DNA of 64,000 bases from Stratiolaelaps scimitus. Its lineage: Eukaryota > Arthropoda > Arachnida > Mesostigmata > Laelapidae. The stretch lies in assembly GCA_019614645.1 (NCBI GenBank), contig JABWDB010000004.1, forward strand, positions 11,656,001 to 11,720,000, read 5' to 3'. Positions within the stretch are counted from its first letter, which is position 1. Every line of letters begins with the position of its first letter. This document shows positions 55,506-64,000 of the stretch, piece after piece. A program made the translations under genes and the position numbers. Under the pieces are notes generated by a model. It made no database searches. It saw only the letters and a list, made by a program, of their open reading frames with translations, and was not told the origin of the DNA.

Positions 55506-55685
55506 TTTGTCCGGGCTGACCAACAGCCAACATTTAATGTCCACGGTACAACTGCTTTCGGCATTGCTTCGTAAGACGGACCCGTAAATGTGCAACGGTG
55601 GGGATCGAACCCGTTCACCTACGCCCGTCTCCTCCGATTGCAAGACGCACACACGAATGCACCACCAGGCCACCCCGCGGCTCGA
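55506..55685 (-). mobile_element. tRNA-derived SINE, near-complete copy
   Basis: On the minus strand: A box TGGCCTGGTGGTGC (55659-55672), CTTGCAATCGGAGGAGAC, B box GGGTTCGATCCCC (55600-55612), GTTGCACATTTACGGG, GAAGCAATGCCGAAAGCAG, GTACCGTGGACATTAAATG and the hairpin GGCTG-TTGGT-CAGCC (55514-55528). It is the best-preserved copy of the family. The two Pol III boxes are spaced as in a tRNA gene, but the body does not fold as a tRNA. Confidence 0.85.
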
Positions 55686-56161
55686 CTTCGTTCACTATAC
55701 TGGAAACCGGCTAGTAATCTCCAGATATGATAACTATATCGGGACACTGGTACGCTATTCAATAGTAGAACCTTATTCGCGAAACACACGTTTAGTGACG
55801 GAAACATTTCAGAATATCTGTATAAAAATATCATCTACTTAAAAACACACAAAATTGCAAGAGATGACGCCAGCACGCGTCTATATCCTCCTAAAGTATT
55901 TACCAGCAAATTCTCATAAGTCATAACGTTGTGATCTTCTGCCGGCTTCCATATATGCTCTTCGTTATCCCTCGTTAAACGATCACCTTGGCATACCCTG
56001 CAACATCCCGAAATTGAAGAAAATCACGAAATGTTTGCTCTGGACGTTGCTCGCATAATCACATGGGTTTCTCACAGCGAGGAGAAATCAATCGGACAAC
56101 ATAACAGTGCGACTACCTTCTACTAATCGAAATGTGTTCGCGCGAATTTTACTTATTTCGG

Positions 56162-56192
56162 ACAAATGTGTTAATTCTATTAACACATTTGT
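56162..56192. repeat. Perfect 14-bp palindrome with 3-nt loop
   Basis: ACAAATGTGTTAAT, TCT, ATTAACACATTTGT. Intergenic. Confidence 0.9.
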
Positions 56193-57403
56193 TATCGGAC
56201 GACTGTTTTTTTTGCAGCTGACGAATCGAACTACGTTGTCATATCAGCTGTGGCATTATACGAATGATTCCCCGACGCCCGAGTACAACTCCAGTTAGGG
56301 CCACTCACGAGCACCGCTGCAATATAGTATTGCCTTCGAAAAAAAAAAACGATCAATTGTACGCTAGGTATTATTGAACGAAAATAAGATTTAGGGCAGC
56401 GACAGTTCAATGAAATACCCTCCCCCAAAGATACAAACTTTGTGAAGCCATCGACACAGATTGACCGGTCGGCTACAACCTGCGCGGTCCCCCATCTAAA
56501 CGCCTACTTCAACAGCAGTCAGTAGATTCTGCTTCCACGAGACGGTACATTTATCAGCTGTTTCATTGATTCAGTTCAGAAATTGAATCGAGTCGTCTGT
56601 GCTGCCGATCTGCGGTTGGCACAAAGTAGGCCTGAGAAAGTCATAACGGCGACAGCCAAATAATAATAATAATAGTTTAGATAGATGCTTCCACACCAAA
56701 ATATCATCTGGATGTCCTTGTTCTACGATTCAATCCATTTTGACCTTCGAATTCGTATGACAAAAGGTAACATCGCGTCGATTTTGTCTGTGTGTTTGTT
56801 TGCGTTGAGAAGGTGACATCTCGGCTCGGCTTCAGAAATCCCGCGTGACAATATTTCATTGGTGTATGCTATTCTATTATAGATGGTTGCAACCAGTGGA
56901 AGAGCCAGAGAGAGAGAGAGATCATAAATTAATTGCTATTGAATTACTAGCTCTATTAGCTGACAACCATTCTATTATGAGCCAAATCATTACTGCGGAT
57001 CGGGATAGTTTATGCTGGTGTGGTCAAGTTGAGCATACGCGACTTCGCATCGCTCTTCCACAATGACAAATTAAATATTCGAGCCATTTTAATTTAACAC
57101 ATTTGTTCCGAATGAAGTAATTATGAGAAATTAAGAACCACTCTTTGAGTTTTACTTTTGTTTTATTTATTATTATTATAATACTTTATTACGACTGCAT
57201 GCATGCTAATATCGTTATGTCCTGTTTGCGTAGTTAACACGTGAACAGCGCTTAAGCAGTTGATAACAATCAAACTAATAATAATTATAACAATGATCAC
57301 TTCTACAAAGAAAAGGTCGGCAGTGTTATCATATATAATACAATATCAAAGCTTTATATTGTATCATAGGCACTTTGAAATGGACTTTGCCATTGTTCGA
57401 GCG

Positions 57404-57423
57404 CCAGCAGCAGCAGCAGCAGT
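57404..57423. repeat. (CAG)n microsatellite
   Basis: About six CAG units. Confidence 0.85.
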
Positions 57424-58049
57424 CCAATTGGTCATTTGATGGCATCTGAGTTTGCTGCCGCGCGTGTTCAATTTGTCTTCAGCCCTTCACGGTCAGTTTT
57501 GTCCTGGCTTGAATTCGGGGGCGGGCGTGAATGAGTGAGTCGGTTGTTCATCCATATGGTGGTTATATGGTAACAGTCACACAAAATGGTCGAAATAATT
57601 ATTATAATTAATAGGACAGCAGTAATTCATTAGACAGCTGCAATTCATTCATCGTCATCAATAGGCCAAATAATATATTAATGATGATAGACATCACGCT
57701 ACGATCGCTGACACCATTGTCATATACTACTGTCAAGATGGTCTGTACACGGTTCCGCGTTGTCTTCGCGGACGAGCTTTCGTCACCGGGAATCGTTGAC
57801 GCGTCGGAGAAATCAGGGCGGCCGAGAGCGAAAATCTGGACACTCGAAATAGGTAACGATGTGATGTTCTGTTCTTGGTTTTTGTTTGTTGCCGCTGAAA
57901 ATCGCAGGTCGAGGAGAGCTGACTTATGTAATCGATAGAGTGGAGGTATCAGTGGATAGGGTAGAAGTAAGCACGAATAGAATAGAGAGTGTCGCTGTGA
58001 TTCAGCTCAATGTTTACGATGATATGGGAATGATCACAGATCACACAAA

Positions 58050-58688
58050 TCACAATCGCGAATCGCTCCTTTGGTGGGGTTGATTTTTGGCAAATAGAAA
58101 TGGCTCGTAGGGCGCGTACGCGGCTGCCACTGGCCTGGGGGCAGATTCATAGCCGGTTAAGGCTTCTAGCGCTTCCCAGGGCCGATAGTAGCCACCTTGC
58201 AGGGTGTGTGCACTTCTCCGGTAGCCGAGAACGGGTTTTGGACCAGCGGGCGCACTCAGGCCGAAGCCCCCGAACGATTTTTTCGCGTACAGTTGACTAT
58301 CGCCCTTAAAGTAGTTTGGAGGCCTTTCCGTGTCGATGGCGTTATCTTCGTAGCGGACGTTGGTGTCGCCATTGTAGTAGTCATTATTGTTGTTGTTGTT
58401 GCTGCTGACGGGCCGCAGGTTCGCCGGGGGTCCCGGACGCTTGCCAAATGACGGCGTCGCGAAGGCGGGTAGTGTGACGAGTCTGTAAAGAACCGACGGC
58501 TGTACCGAGAGGTCTGAGTCGAAGAACGATTTCTTAGCGAATACAATAGGCCGTCCAGTGGGTCCACGATACCGATTGAGATCGCCGTTGTTCGAATCCC
58601 GGAAGGGCTCGTGGGACGATTTTGGGGCGGCCGAGGCCAAAACCGCCAGTAGGGGCACCGTCTGGGGGTGTGAGATCAAGGGAATCAT
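58050..58688 (-). CDS. Predicted secreted protein with repeated AKK-SF motifs; neuropeptide-like precursor candidate
   Basis: A single 212-codon frame, long for this window. Residues 10-21 (TVPLLAVLASAA) look like the hydrophobic part of a signal peptide with a cleavage site after ASA. The start ATG sits in AACAATGATT; alternatively CACCCCCAG just downstream is a splice acceptor and the leader starts in an unseen exon. Similar units recur: VFAKKSFF (49-56), LYAKKSFG (133-140) and LFAKNQ (198-203). Dibasic sites are KK52-53, KR83-84, KK136-137 and RR157-158. FGKR (81-84) would give an amidated C-terminus if cut by prohormone convertases. Middle residues 97-102 are Asn repeats, and the C-terminal third is rich in Tyr, Pro and Ala. 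I do not recognise a family. It could equally be a cuticle or secreted structural protein. Confidence 0.6.
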   Translation of the reverse strand: MIPLISHPQTVPLLAVLASAAPKSSHEPFRDSNNGDLNRYRGPTGRPIVFAKKSFFDSDLSVQPSVLYRLVTLPAFATPSFGKRPGPPANLRPVSSNNNNNNDYYNGDTNVRYEDNAIDTERPPNYFKGDSQLYAKKSFGGFGLSAPAGPKPVLGYRRSAHTLQGGYYRPWEALEALTGYESAPRPVAAAYAPYEPFLFAKNQPHQRSDSRL

Positions 58689-61362
58689 TGTTATAGTTGT
58701 TATGCTAACATTGTTACAATATCTCTACGAGCGTTTAGTTGGCGTCTGTTAGTCAACGGCGCGTAACACTGCCTGAATGTCGTTAGCGACAAACACGAAG
58801 ATTCAATGACGATCCTCCCGTATCGGAAATAGTGTTTCATGTAATTTCGGGGAGACTTATTAAAATACTAGGGGTGTATTGTCTTACAGAGAATAAGAAA
58901 CAATTAATTCGAAAATGCGGTATTGTCAATAATAGAAAATAGATACTAGAACAACAGATCGATATTCTTTATCGTACGGGCAGAATTGCGAAAACGGAAA
59001 AAATACACATTGTGGCATTTTGCATATCTACTTCGGTAGTATTGCCATGCGTTGCTTTGTTCCGGCTGGGAGCGTGTGCAGAAAAATGAAAAACTATCCC
59101 TTACGCTTATGAAACGGTATTAGATAGAATTATTTGTTGTCAAATAACGTTAGAATTTTACATTTCTTATGACGTTCCTTGATTAGTTAAAACGGCCTCT
59201 TCGTTTACCATGATAGTTTTCTCTTCCATTACGTTCATAGTTTCGAAGTATGATCGCGCAAATAGTGAAAGAACCCATGTGATTCTAAATAGTGTTCACC
59301 CTAGCTTAATCAAGCTGGTTGGCTGACTCTTCACTATTCAACAAACAGTCCCACATTATCCCTCTCGAGCTGTTATCCTTAATCTGCGACCCTATATCAA
59401 TCTCGGATTGTGGGTGCATACGAATGCATCTCGAGGCTCAATCTAGCTGGCAATTTGCTTACCGATGACGGCGCTACCCCCTATAAATGTCCCCTCAGTA
59501 GGGACGCATCTATTTGAAATACTCCTGTCGCACCCCCAGCATATATTCATATCTAAAAATTGTTTAGTTAGCCAACGCTGCGCTCATCGAGTCTGCAGCT
59601 CAACAAAACACAAATATACCGGCAATATCTTGCGGTTCAGCCGAACGTTCAATCGACGACGAATTGACACAGCCAAATCTGAGCGGGGTGCATGCACGCA
59701 TTTTGTCTTCGGAATGATACTAGCATTTCATTGCCGGGTGGGAAACGCCATGCAATTTTCCCAGTAATGGTAGCATTGAAGAGAATTGAAAAACGCGAAG
59801 GACAAGCGGACTGGACAATAAATACGGGCTCCATGTGGGACCGCCGCTATGAAATCACTCAGACGCGATATTTCTGGCTACCGGTCGTGAACGTACAATA
59901 ATAGTAAAATTTTTGCTCGGAGCATTTCAGCGAAGAGAGAAAAATCAATCTTCGCGAAACGTTCGTATTGCTAGAAAATTCAGCGGCTTTCGACTCGAAC
60001 AAGTGGAAACACGATGATTTCCAGTCCAGCCTATCTCGCCGAGCTGTTATCAATACTCTGTCCCATTGACTTAGGTAAATAATTACAAGCCATCTCCCTC
60101 TAAGTTGCTTGTCCCTTAAGCGTAAACGGGTTTGCTAAAATGTGAAAGCTTCTGTCGACGGAAGGCTCTCATGCTGTTTCGTAATCGATATTTCTACAGC
60201 AGGTAGTGCTGCTTCATCGTGTTGGGACGGTAACCGGTTGTAAAGACACTGCTGAAACAGCGGCCGATCTACGAACCAGTTCAATCTACAGATTGAATTT
60301 TATACTGATGTCGACTTACTGAATGGGCAAATGCTCTAGGTTGCCGTGGAACAAATGAATCCAACGGCCGATTTGTTCACAGAAGCAATATATCTATCAG
60401 ATTAAGTGAGGTATATTGTGGACGACCACCGGACGTTATGCAGCCAGATAGAGCGAAAAGTATAGTCGTGAAGCGTACTATTAAAATATATAATAGTGAA
60501 AAATTCGGGATGTGCAAAAATTCGTTAATTCCCGTGTCGAGTAGATCAAGATTTGACCTGCCATTCTATTTTAATTTAAAGTAATTCTATACTAATACTA
60601 TTGTAATATTGTAAGTAAGCGTTGTTAAACACTATGTTAATTAACTAAAAATAACAAAACATCAACAGTCAACTCCTCTCCTTGAAATTGCCCTGTACCG
60701 AAGTACGTCGTCAACGAACGCGACATCTATATTCGTTTAGCTTCGACGTAAGCTCGTTCGCAATTAGGAAGAACGACAAATCATGAACTCGTGGTAATTA
60801 GAAATTCGATTGCATTTTGCCTATTTACGGCATTTGAAAGAGTTGTGCACCACTCCTCTTGGCCACAAAAAATATCGGCTACGAGATTCAACGCCGCTAT
60901 AGGCAAAGGCTTTTAAAGGAGCTCTATTTTTCCAATTCCGAATGACGGTGGTGTTAACTATCATACAGAAAGGTTATGGGAAGTGAACAAGTATGGACAC
61001 AAAATATTACAATTTGGATATTCTCTAAAGGCTATTTTGCGGAACAGCAAACGGATGAATAGCGTATTAGGCAATCTTCTGTAGTAACCAAACTATAGCT
61101 CGTGCTAATGCCATCTGCAGACGTTCTGATTGAAAATGAAAAATAGCACAGGTTGCCTTTTATCGGCAAATGCAGGTGCTATATTGGCAGATCATTTCAA
61201 TTTCTCTCTTCTGAACAATGGCCTTCTCTTGTTCTCTGCGATTCGGAGCAACACATGTGATTGATGATCGTATCCGGGGTTAGGCGGGCGACGTGGCTGT
61301 CTGGGAGCCACTGACAATTGGAACACATATATCGAAAATCCTTCACACGCTCACCACAAAAC

Positions 61363-61578
61363 ACAATTAACAGACGGAGTGAATCATTATGGTACGATAT
61401 ATCCGTCTACACCTTCATTGACAGCGGAGGCATGATCAACACCAGCAGCACCACAACCGAACTCGACGACTTCGAGTCACTGCGAATCAATGGTATCGCC
61501 ACGGATCGAGAGATCAATATCAGCCTTGCTGATAAACACCTACACCTCAATGGGCAACACATGGGAATCACCCTTTAG
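61363..61578 (+). other. Possible terminal exon, unrecognised
   Basis: Open frame to a stop, with a plausible acceptor (AATTAACAG) at its start. The sequence has mixed composition (YTFIDSGGMINTSSTTTELD) unlike the surrounding repeats. No domain, no upstream exon identified, so chance is a real possibility. Confidence 0.2.
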
Positions 61579-63000
61579 GCTCGATATGCGACCACCTAAT
61601 TTCTCGGTTTGCAACATCACTGCCTAAACGGGGTGTACACGCTGGACTCAATAAACTAGACACATGTTTCGTGTGGTGGCGTTAGCGTCTGAGCATTGAC
61701 AAGAGAGCTGAGCAGTGCTCAGTGCCGCTGCAGTAACAGCAGCACTATCGCCAGCATCGCCGTACGTGTTATTGCCTATTGTTGTCATTGTATGTGGATA
61801 CAACTCCCTATGTTATTCCGGAGGGTCCACCTACCAGCAAGGCGCGCATTGTGCTTCTGTGCATCAAACCAACCGGGGGAGCTGGTCCACGCGGTGCTAG
61901 CACGCCTAGAATCGCCGCGCGCGGATCACGTCGAGTAACGATGCGCGAGAGGCAACATTGGGAGAGGGTCCCAACGAACGAAGGCAAGTGGAACGAGCCA
62001 GTGCGGCATCATCGACGTGCTCTCCTCCCCCCAACAACAACTGTTGCCCTCAAGCCACCTAATAGTAGACGGGCCGAACACTGCACACTTAAACGGATTC
62101 ATACGAAATCACGTCCAAAACGAAGCGAAGTGCATAGACTTCCCTGTGTCCGTCGGTCGGTCCGTGAGTGACAACGGGCTGATAACAAGACGTTCGGGAT
62201 GAGGATCGTCTGGTGGACGCTGCCCGCCGACGGACTGGGAGAGGCAGGCGATGGCAAACGCTGGCCAAAGTTTTTTTTTTGCCAACAGTGAAATCTCTCT
62301 GTGGCAATGTCCGAGCTGCGAGAAAGCTCGCTGATTTTTTCTCGCTCATCGCTTCTCCAGAATCGATGGCGGGCCGACATGTGGGAGTGTCCCGCAAACC
62401 GGGAGCAAATACGACTGGAGAAATCAACATAATCCAATGCTATCTGGCTGGCTGATTCGCCGGCTGACTGGTCATCGCGGTGTTGAAACTCATGTGCAGA
62501 CTTCTGTCACAACTTGATTCGGTTTCACCGATTTTTCTCCTTCGACGAAGGGATAATTTGGATAAAAACGGTTACAATTTGAGAGTGACTGTTTGTCTGT
62601 TTTGTCCCGTGGCTCTGCATTGGCTGAAAACTCAGATCGATTGGTGAAACTTGCAAAAGTTAACGCCAGATAGCGGCGCAGGGGTCTTTATGTATCGGTA
62701 ACGCTCGGCGTGGTGGCACCACTCGCTGGGCGGGCGAGGTCGTTTTTGACTAGAGACAGAAGAAGGTTTTATAATAATAATTATTATTATAATTGCCAAC
62801 TCTTTGTTGTTTTTTTGACGCTGTAAACGTATATCCATGGAACTGTTGCTTCTTCATCTTATCAACACGTTCATATTGCACCAAACGATGGCGGTTATTC
62901 ATTTCCGACACAAGGGTAAAGATAAGGGTAAATGATTATTGGTTTATTAAGGGAACGGCAATTTTTTTAAATGCTCCAGCTCTCTTATATGTCACGTCGC

Positions 63001-63060
63001 ACCACTCGAACCTGCGACCTCCGGCTTTTTACAGCCAGAGACTCAGCCGTCGAGGCCACT
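63001..63060 (-). mobile_element. tRNA-like element (second SINE family)
   Basis: On the minus strand: A-box-like TGGCCTCGACGGCTGAG (63042-63058), an anticodon-arm-like CTGGC..GCCGG, and B box GCAGGTTCGAGTGG (63001-63014). The layout recalls a class II tRNA (Ser/Leu type), but the acceptor stem does not close. It is a relative of the fragment at 14.35 kb. Confidence 0.5.
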
Positions 63061-63479
63061 TTTGTTTTCAGGAGAATACGGACCTGCATGACGCACATGC
63101 GGTCAGATTGTAGAGTTTAGGAGGGGCAAGGTGACTGCGGTTATGAGTGTGGATAGGAGCACTTGTTTGGGTATTATGTTATTCTTTACTTTGGGAACAG
63201 CTTAGCGTTAAAAGTAGGCTGGCCACTGCTATTAGTACGAACACATTTGTTAGGGCAAATAAGGACCACTGCGTAGGACAACTGTTCAATTTTTACTGTA
63301 GAAAATCTGAGATTCAGGGTTTCCCTATCAGGGAAGCCGTTTCACCACTGAGCCAATTTCGAAAGATTATCACCCACTCACGGAAGTCTGTATACAAAAA
63401 TTAAGTCTAAAAATGTTCCGTTTCGGGTTGGCATGCTTCCCCGCAAAAGGGACCTGAATATTTTTTTCGATTTCAAGTT

Positions 63480-64000
63480 CTAATATAGGCAATATTTATT
63501 TGGATTGCTCTCTGTGGTCTCTACGACGCGCCAAAGTTTGTCAGCGAAATTCACTACTTGCAAATTGGGCTCGAAAATGTGATTTCCATGAAAAAAGCTA
63601 GCTTCAAGATCACTGTCTATGCATAAGGACCTAAATTCATCTTTATAGAAACTGGACTTCGAAATCGCTTGCCCGAAAACCGCACGTTTCAGACACATTT
63701 TGAACTTCTTATGCCGCAAATACTTATGCAGCTTTTGGGTGGCCACGAAGTGTACTCAAAAATGTTATTATATATATATGTATATATATATATGACTCGG
63801 AATCGAAGAAATATGGACAACGGTTCTTTGCACGGATGCACTTCCAATGGTTTGTTGGGAATTATCTTAAGACCCTCCAGTAACTGGCGAATCAAATTAT
63901 CCCGGCGCAAAATACATGAAGTTAGCACCCTAACACGTGGTCTCCGTGCGAATAGCATATGTCCATGGCCAGCTTCGGTGATCTTTCCTTTTGAACGGTA
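63480..64000 (-). CDS. Possible partial gene at the window edge
   Basis: Two minus-strand open stretches. 63480-63746 ends in a stop and reads protein-like (LHKYLRHKKFKMCLKRAVFG, later NFADKLWRVVETTES). From about 63800 a second frame is open to the window edge (LLEGLKIIPNKPLEVHPCKE). They are in different frames and separated by an (AT)n run at 63766-63793, which could lie in a short intron; no strong splice pair is visible. No family recognised. May be two exons of one gene, unrelated frames, or an old element. Confidence 0.25.
63766..63793. repeat. (TA)n microsatellite
   Basis: TA alternation with one G interruption. Confidence 0.9.

Larger units (their letters stand above)
40321..58049. 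other. 17.7-kb gene-poor stretch rich in triplet and dinucleotide repeats
   Basis: No ORF has a recognisable domain. Many open frames at 40-42.6 and 44.4-47.3 kb sit in GC-rich sequence and overlap one another on both strands, as expected by chance. Repeats: (CTG)n at about 42640-42665, (AAT)n at 43389-43414, (GT)n/(TTC)n at 45646-45699, (CAG)n at 49024-49047, 52306-52324 and 57404-57423, (CT)n at 52581-52601, a poly-G tract near 53297-53306, (ATT)n at 54241-54290 and (AT)n at 55309-55336. Two SINE tails and one SINE lie here. It could be a large intron or 5' region of a gene beyond the window. Confidence 0.5.
58689..63479. other. Intergenic, little coding signal
   Basis: One frame on the plus strand at about 61378-61578, preceded by AATTAACAG, reads protein-like (SESLWYDISVYTFIDSGG and on to a stop) but has no known motif and no partner exon. 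The GC-rich frames at 61696-62171 are basic and overlapping. A palindromic (TAA)n/(ATT)n sits at 62768-62793 and a tRNA-like element at 63001-63060. Otherwise I see nothing. Confidence 0.45.

Noticed and set aside
61696..62171. Overlapping basic and proline-rich plus-strand ORFs
   Set aside because: Three frames are open at once in GC-rich DNA. Composition, not homology, explains them.
63309..63357. A-box-like TGGCTCAGTGG on the minus strand
   Set aside because: No B box follows at tRNA spacing, so neither a tRNA nor a SINE can be supported.
1..64000. CRISPR arrays, bacterial operons, integrases or viral genes
   Set aside because: No regularly spaced repeats and no recognisable prokaryotic or viral protein motifs in any frame I examined.

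Overview
The window looks like nuclear DNA of an arthropod. Genes are split by many short introns with GT..AG borders, coding density is low, and the sequence is full of (AT)n, (GA)n, (GT)n, (ATT)n and (CAG)n simple repeats plus tRNA-derived SINEs. There are no operons or bacterial signals. A one-domain secreted Kunitz inhibitor together with this repeat style makes a chelicerate (mite or tick) my best guess; that is an inference.

Four genes can be read with confidence or fair confidence, all on the minus strand. (1) 1217-2786: a two-exon, 83-residue secreted Kunitz protein. (2) 5470-12306: a multi-exon gene whose 3' half encodes an MLH3-type MutL endonuclease domain. Its 5' exons join in phase, but they encode basic, low-complexity protein and show no MutL ATPase motifs. 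(3) 24394-34393: a 22-exon gene for a 993-residue type II membrane protein of glycoside hydrolase family 31, with a trefoil domain. All phases close, but the catalytic nucleophile Asp is Thr and the acid/base motif is altered, so it is probably a pseudoenzyme. (4) 58050-58688: a 212-residue secreted protein with repeated dibasic motifs, possibly a neuropeptide-like precursor. Weaker coding signals are a decayed multi-pass membrane protein near 39.6-40.3 kb and a possible partial gene at the right edge (63480-64000).

Non-coding features include a 258-bp near-perfect foldback element in the first intron of the MLH3-like gene. A tRNA-derived SINE family ends in a conserved 3' hairpin (near-complete copies at 12.9 and 55.6 kb, a partial copy at 10.3 kb, tail-only copies at 18.4, 50.2 and 53.4 kb). 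A second tRNA-like element occurs at 14.35 and 63.0 kb, and there are several short perfect palindromes. The stretches 12.3-24.4, 34.4-39.6, 40.3-58.0 and 58.7-63.5 kb hold no gene I can support. The genes do not form an evident pathway; they are independent eukaryotic loci.
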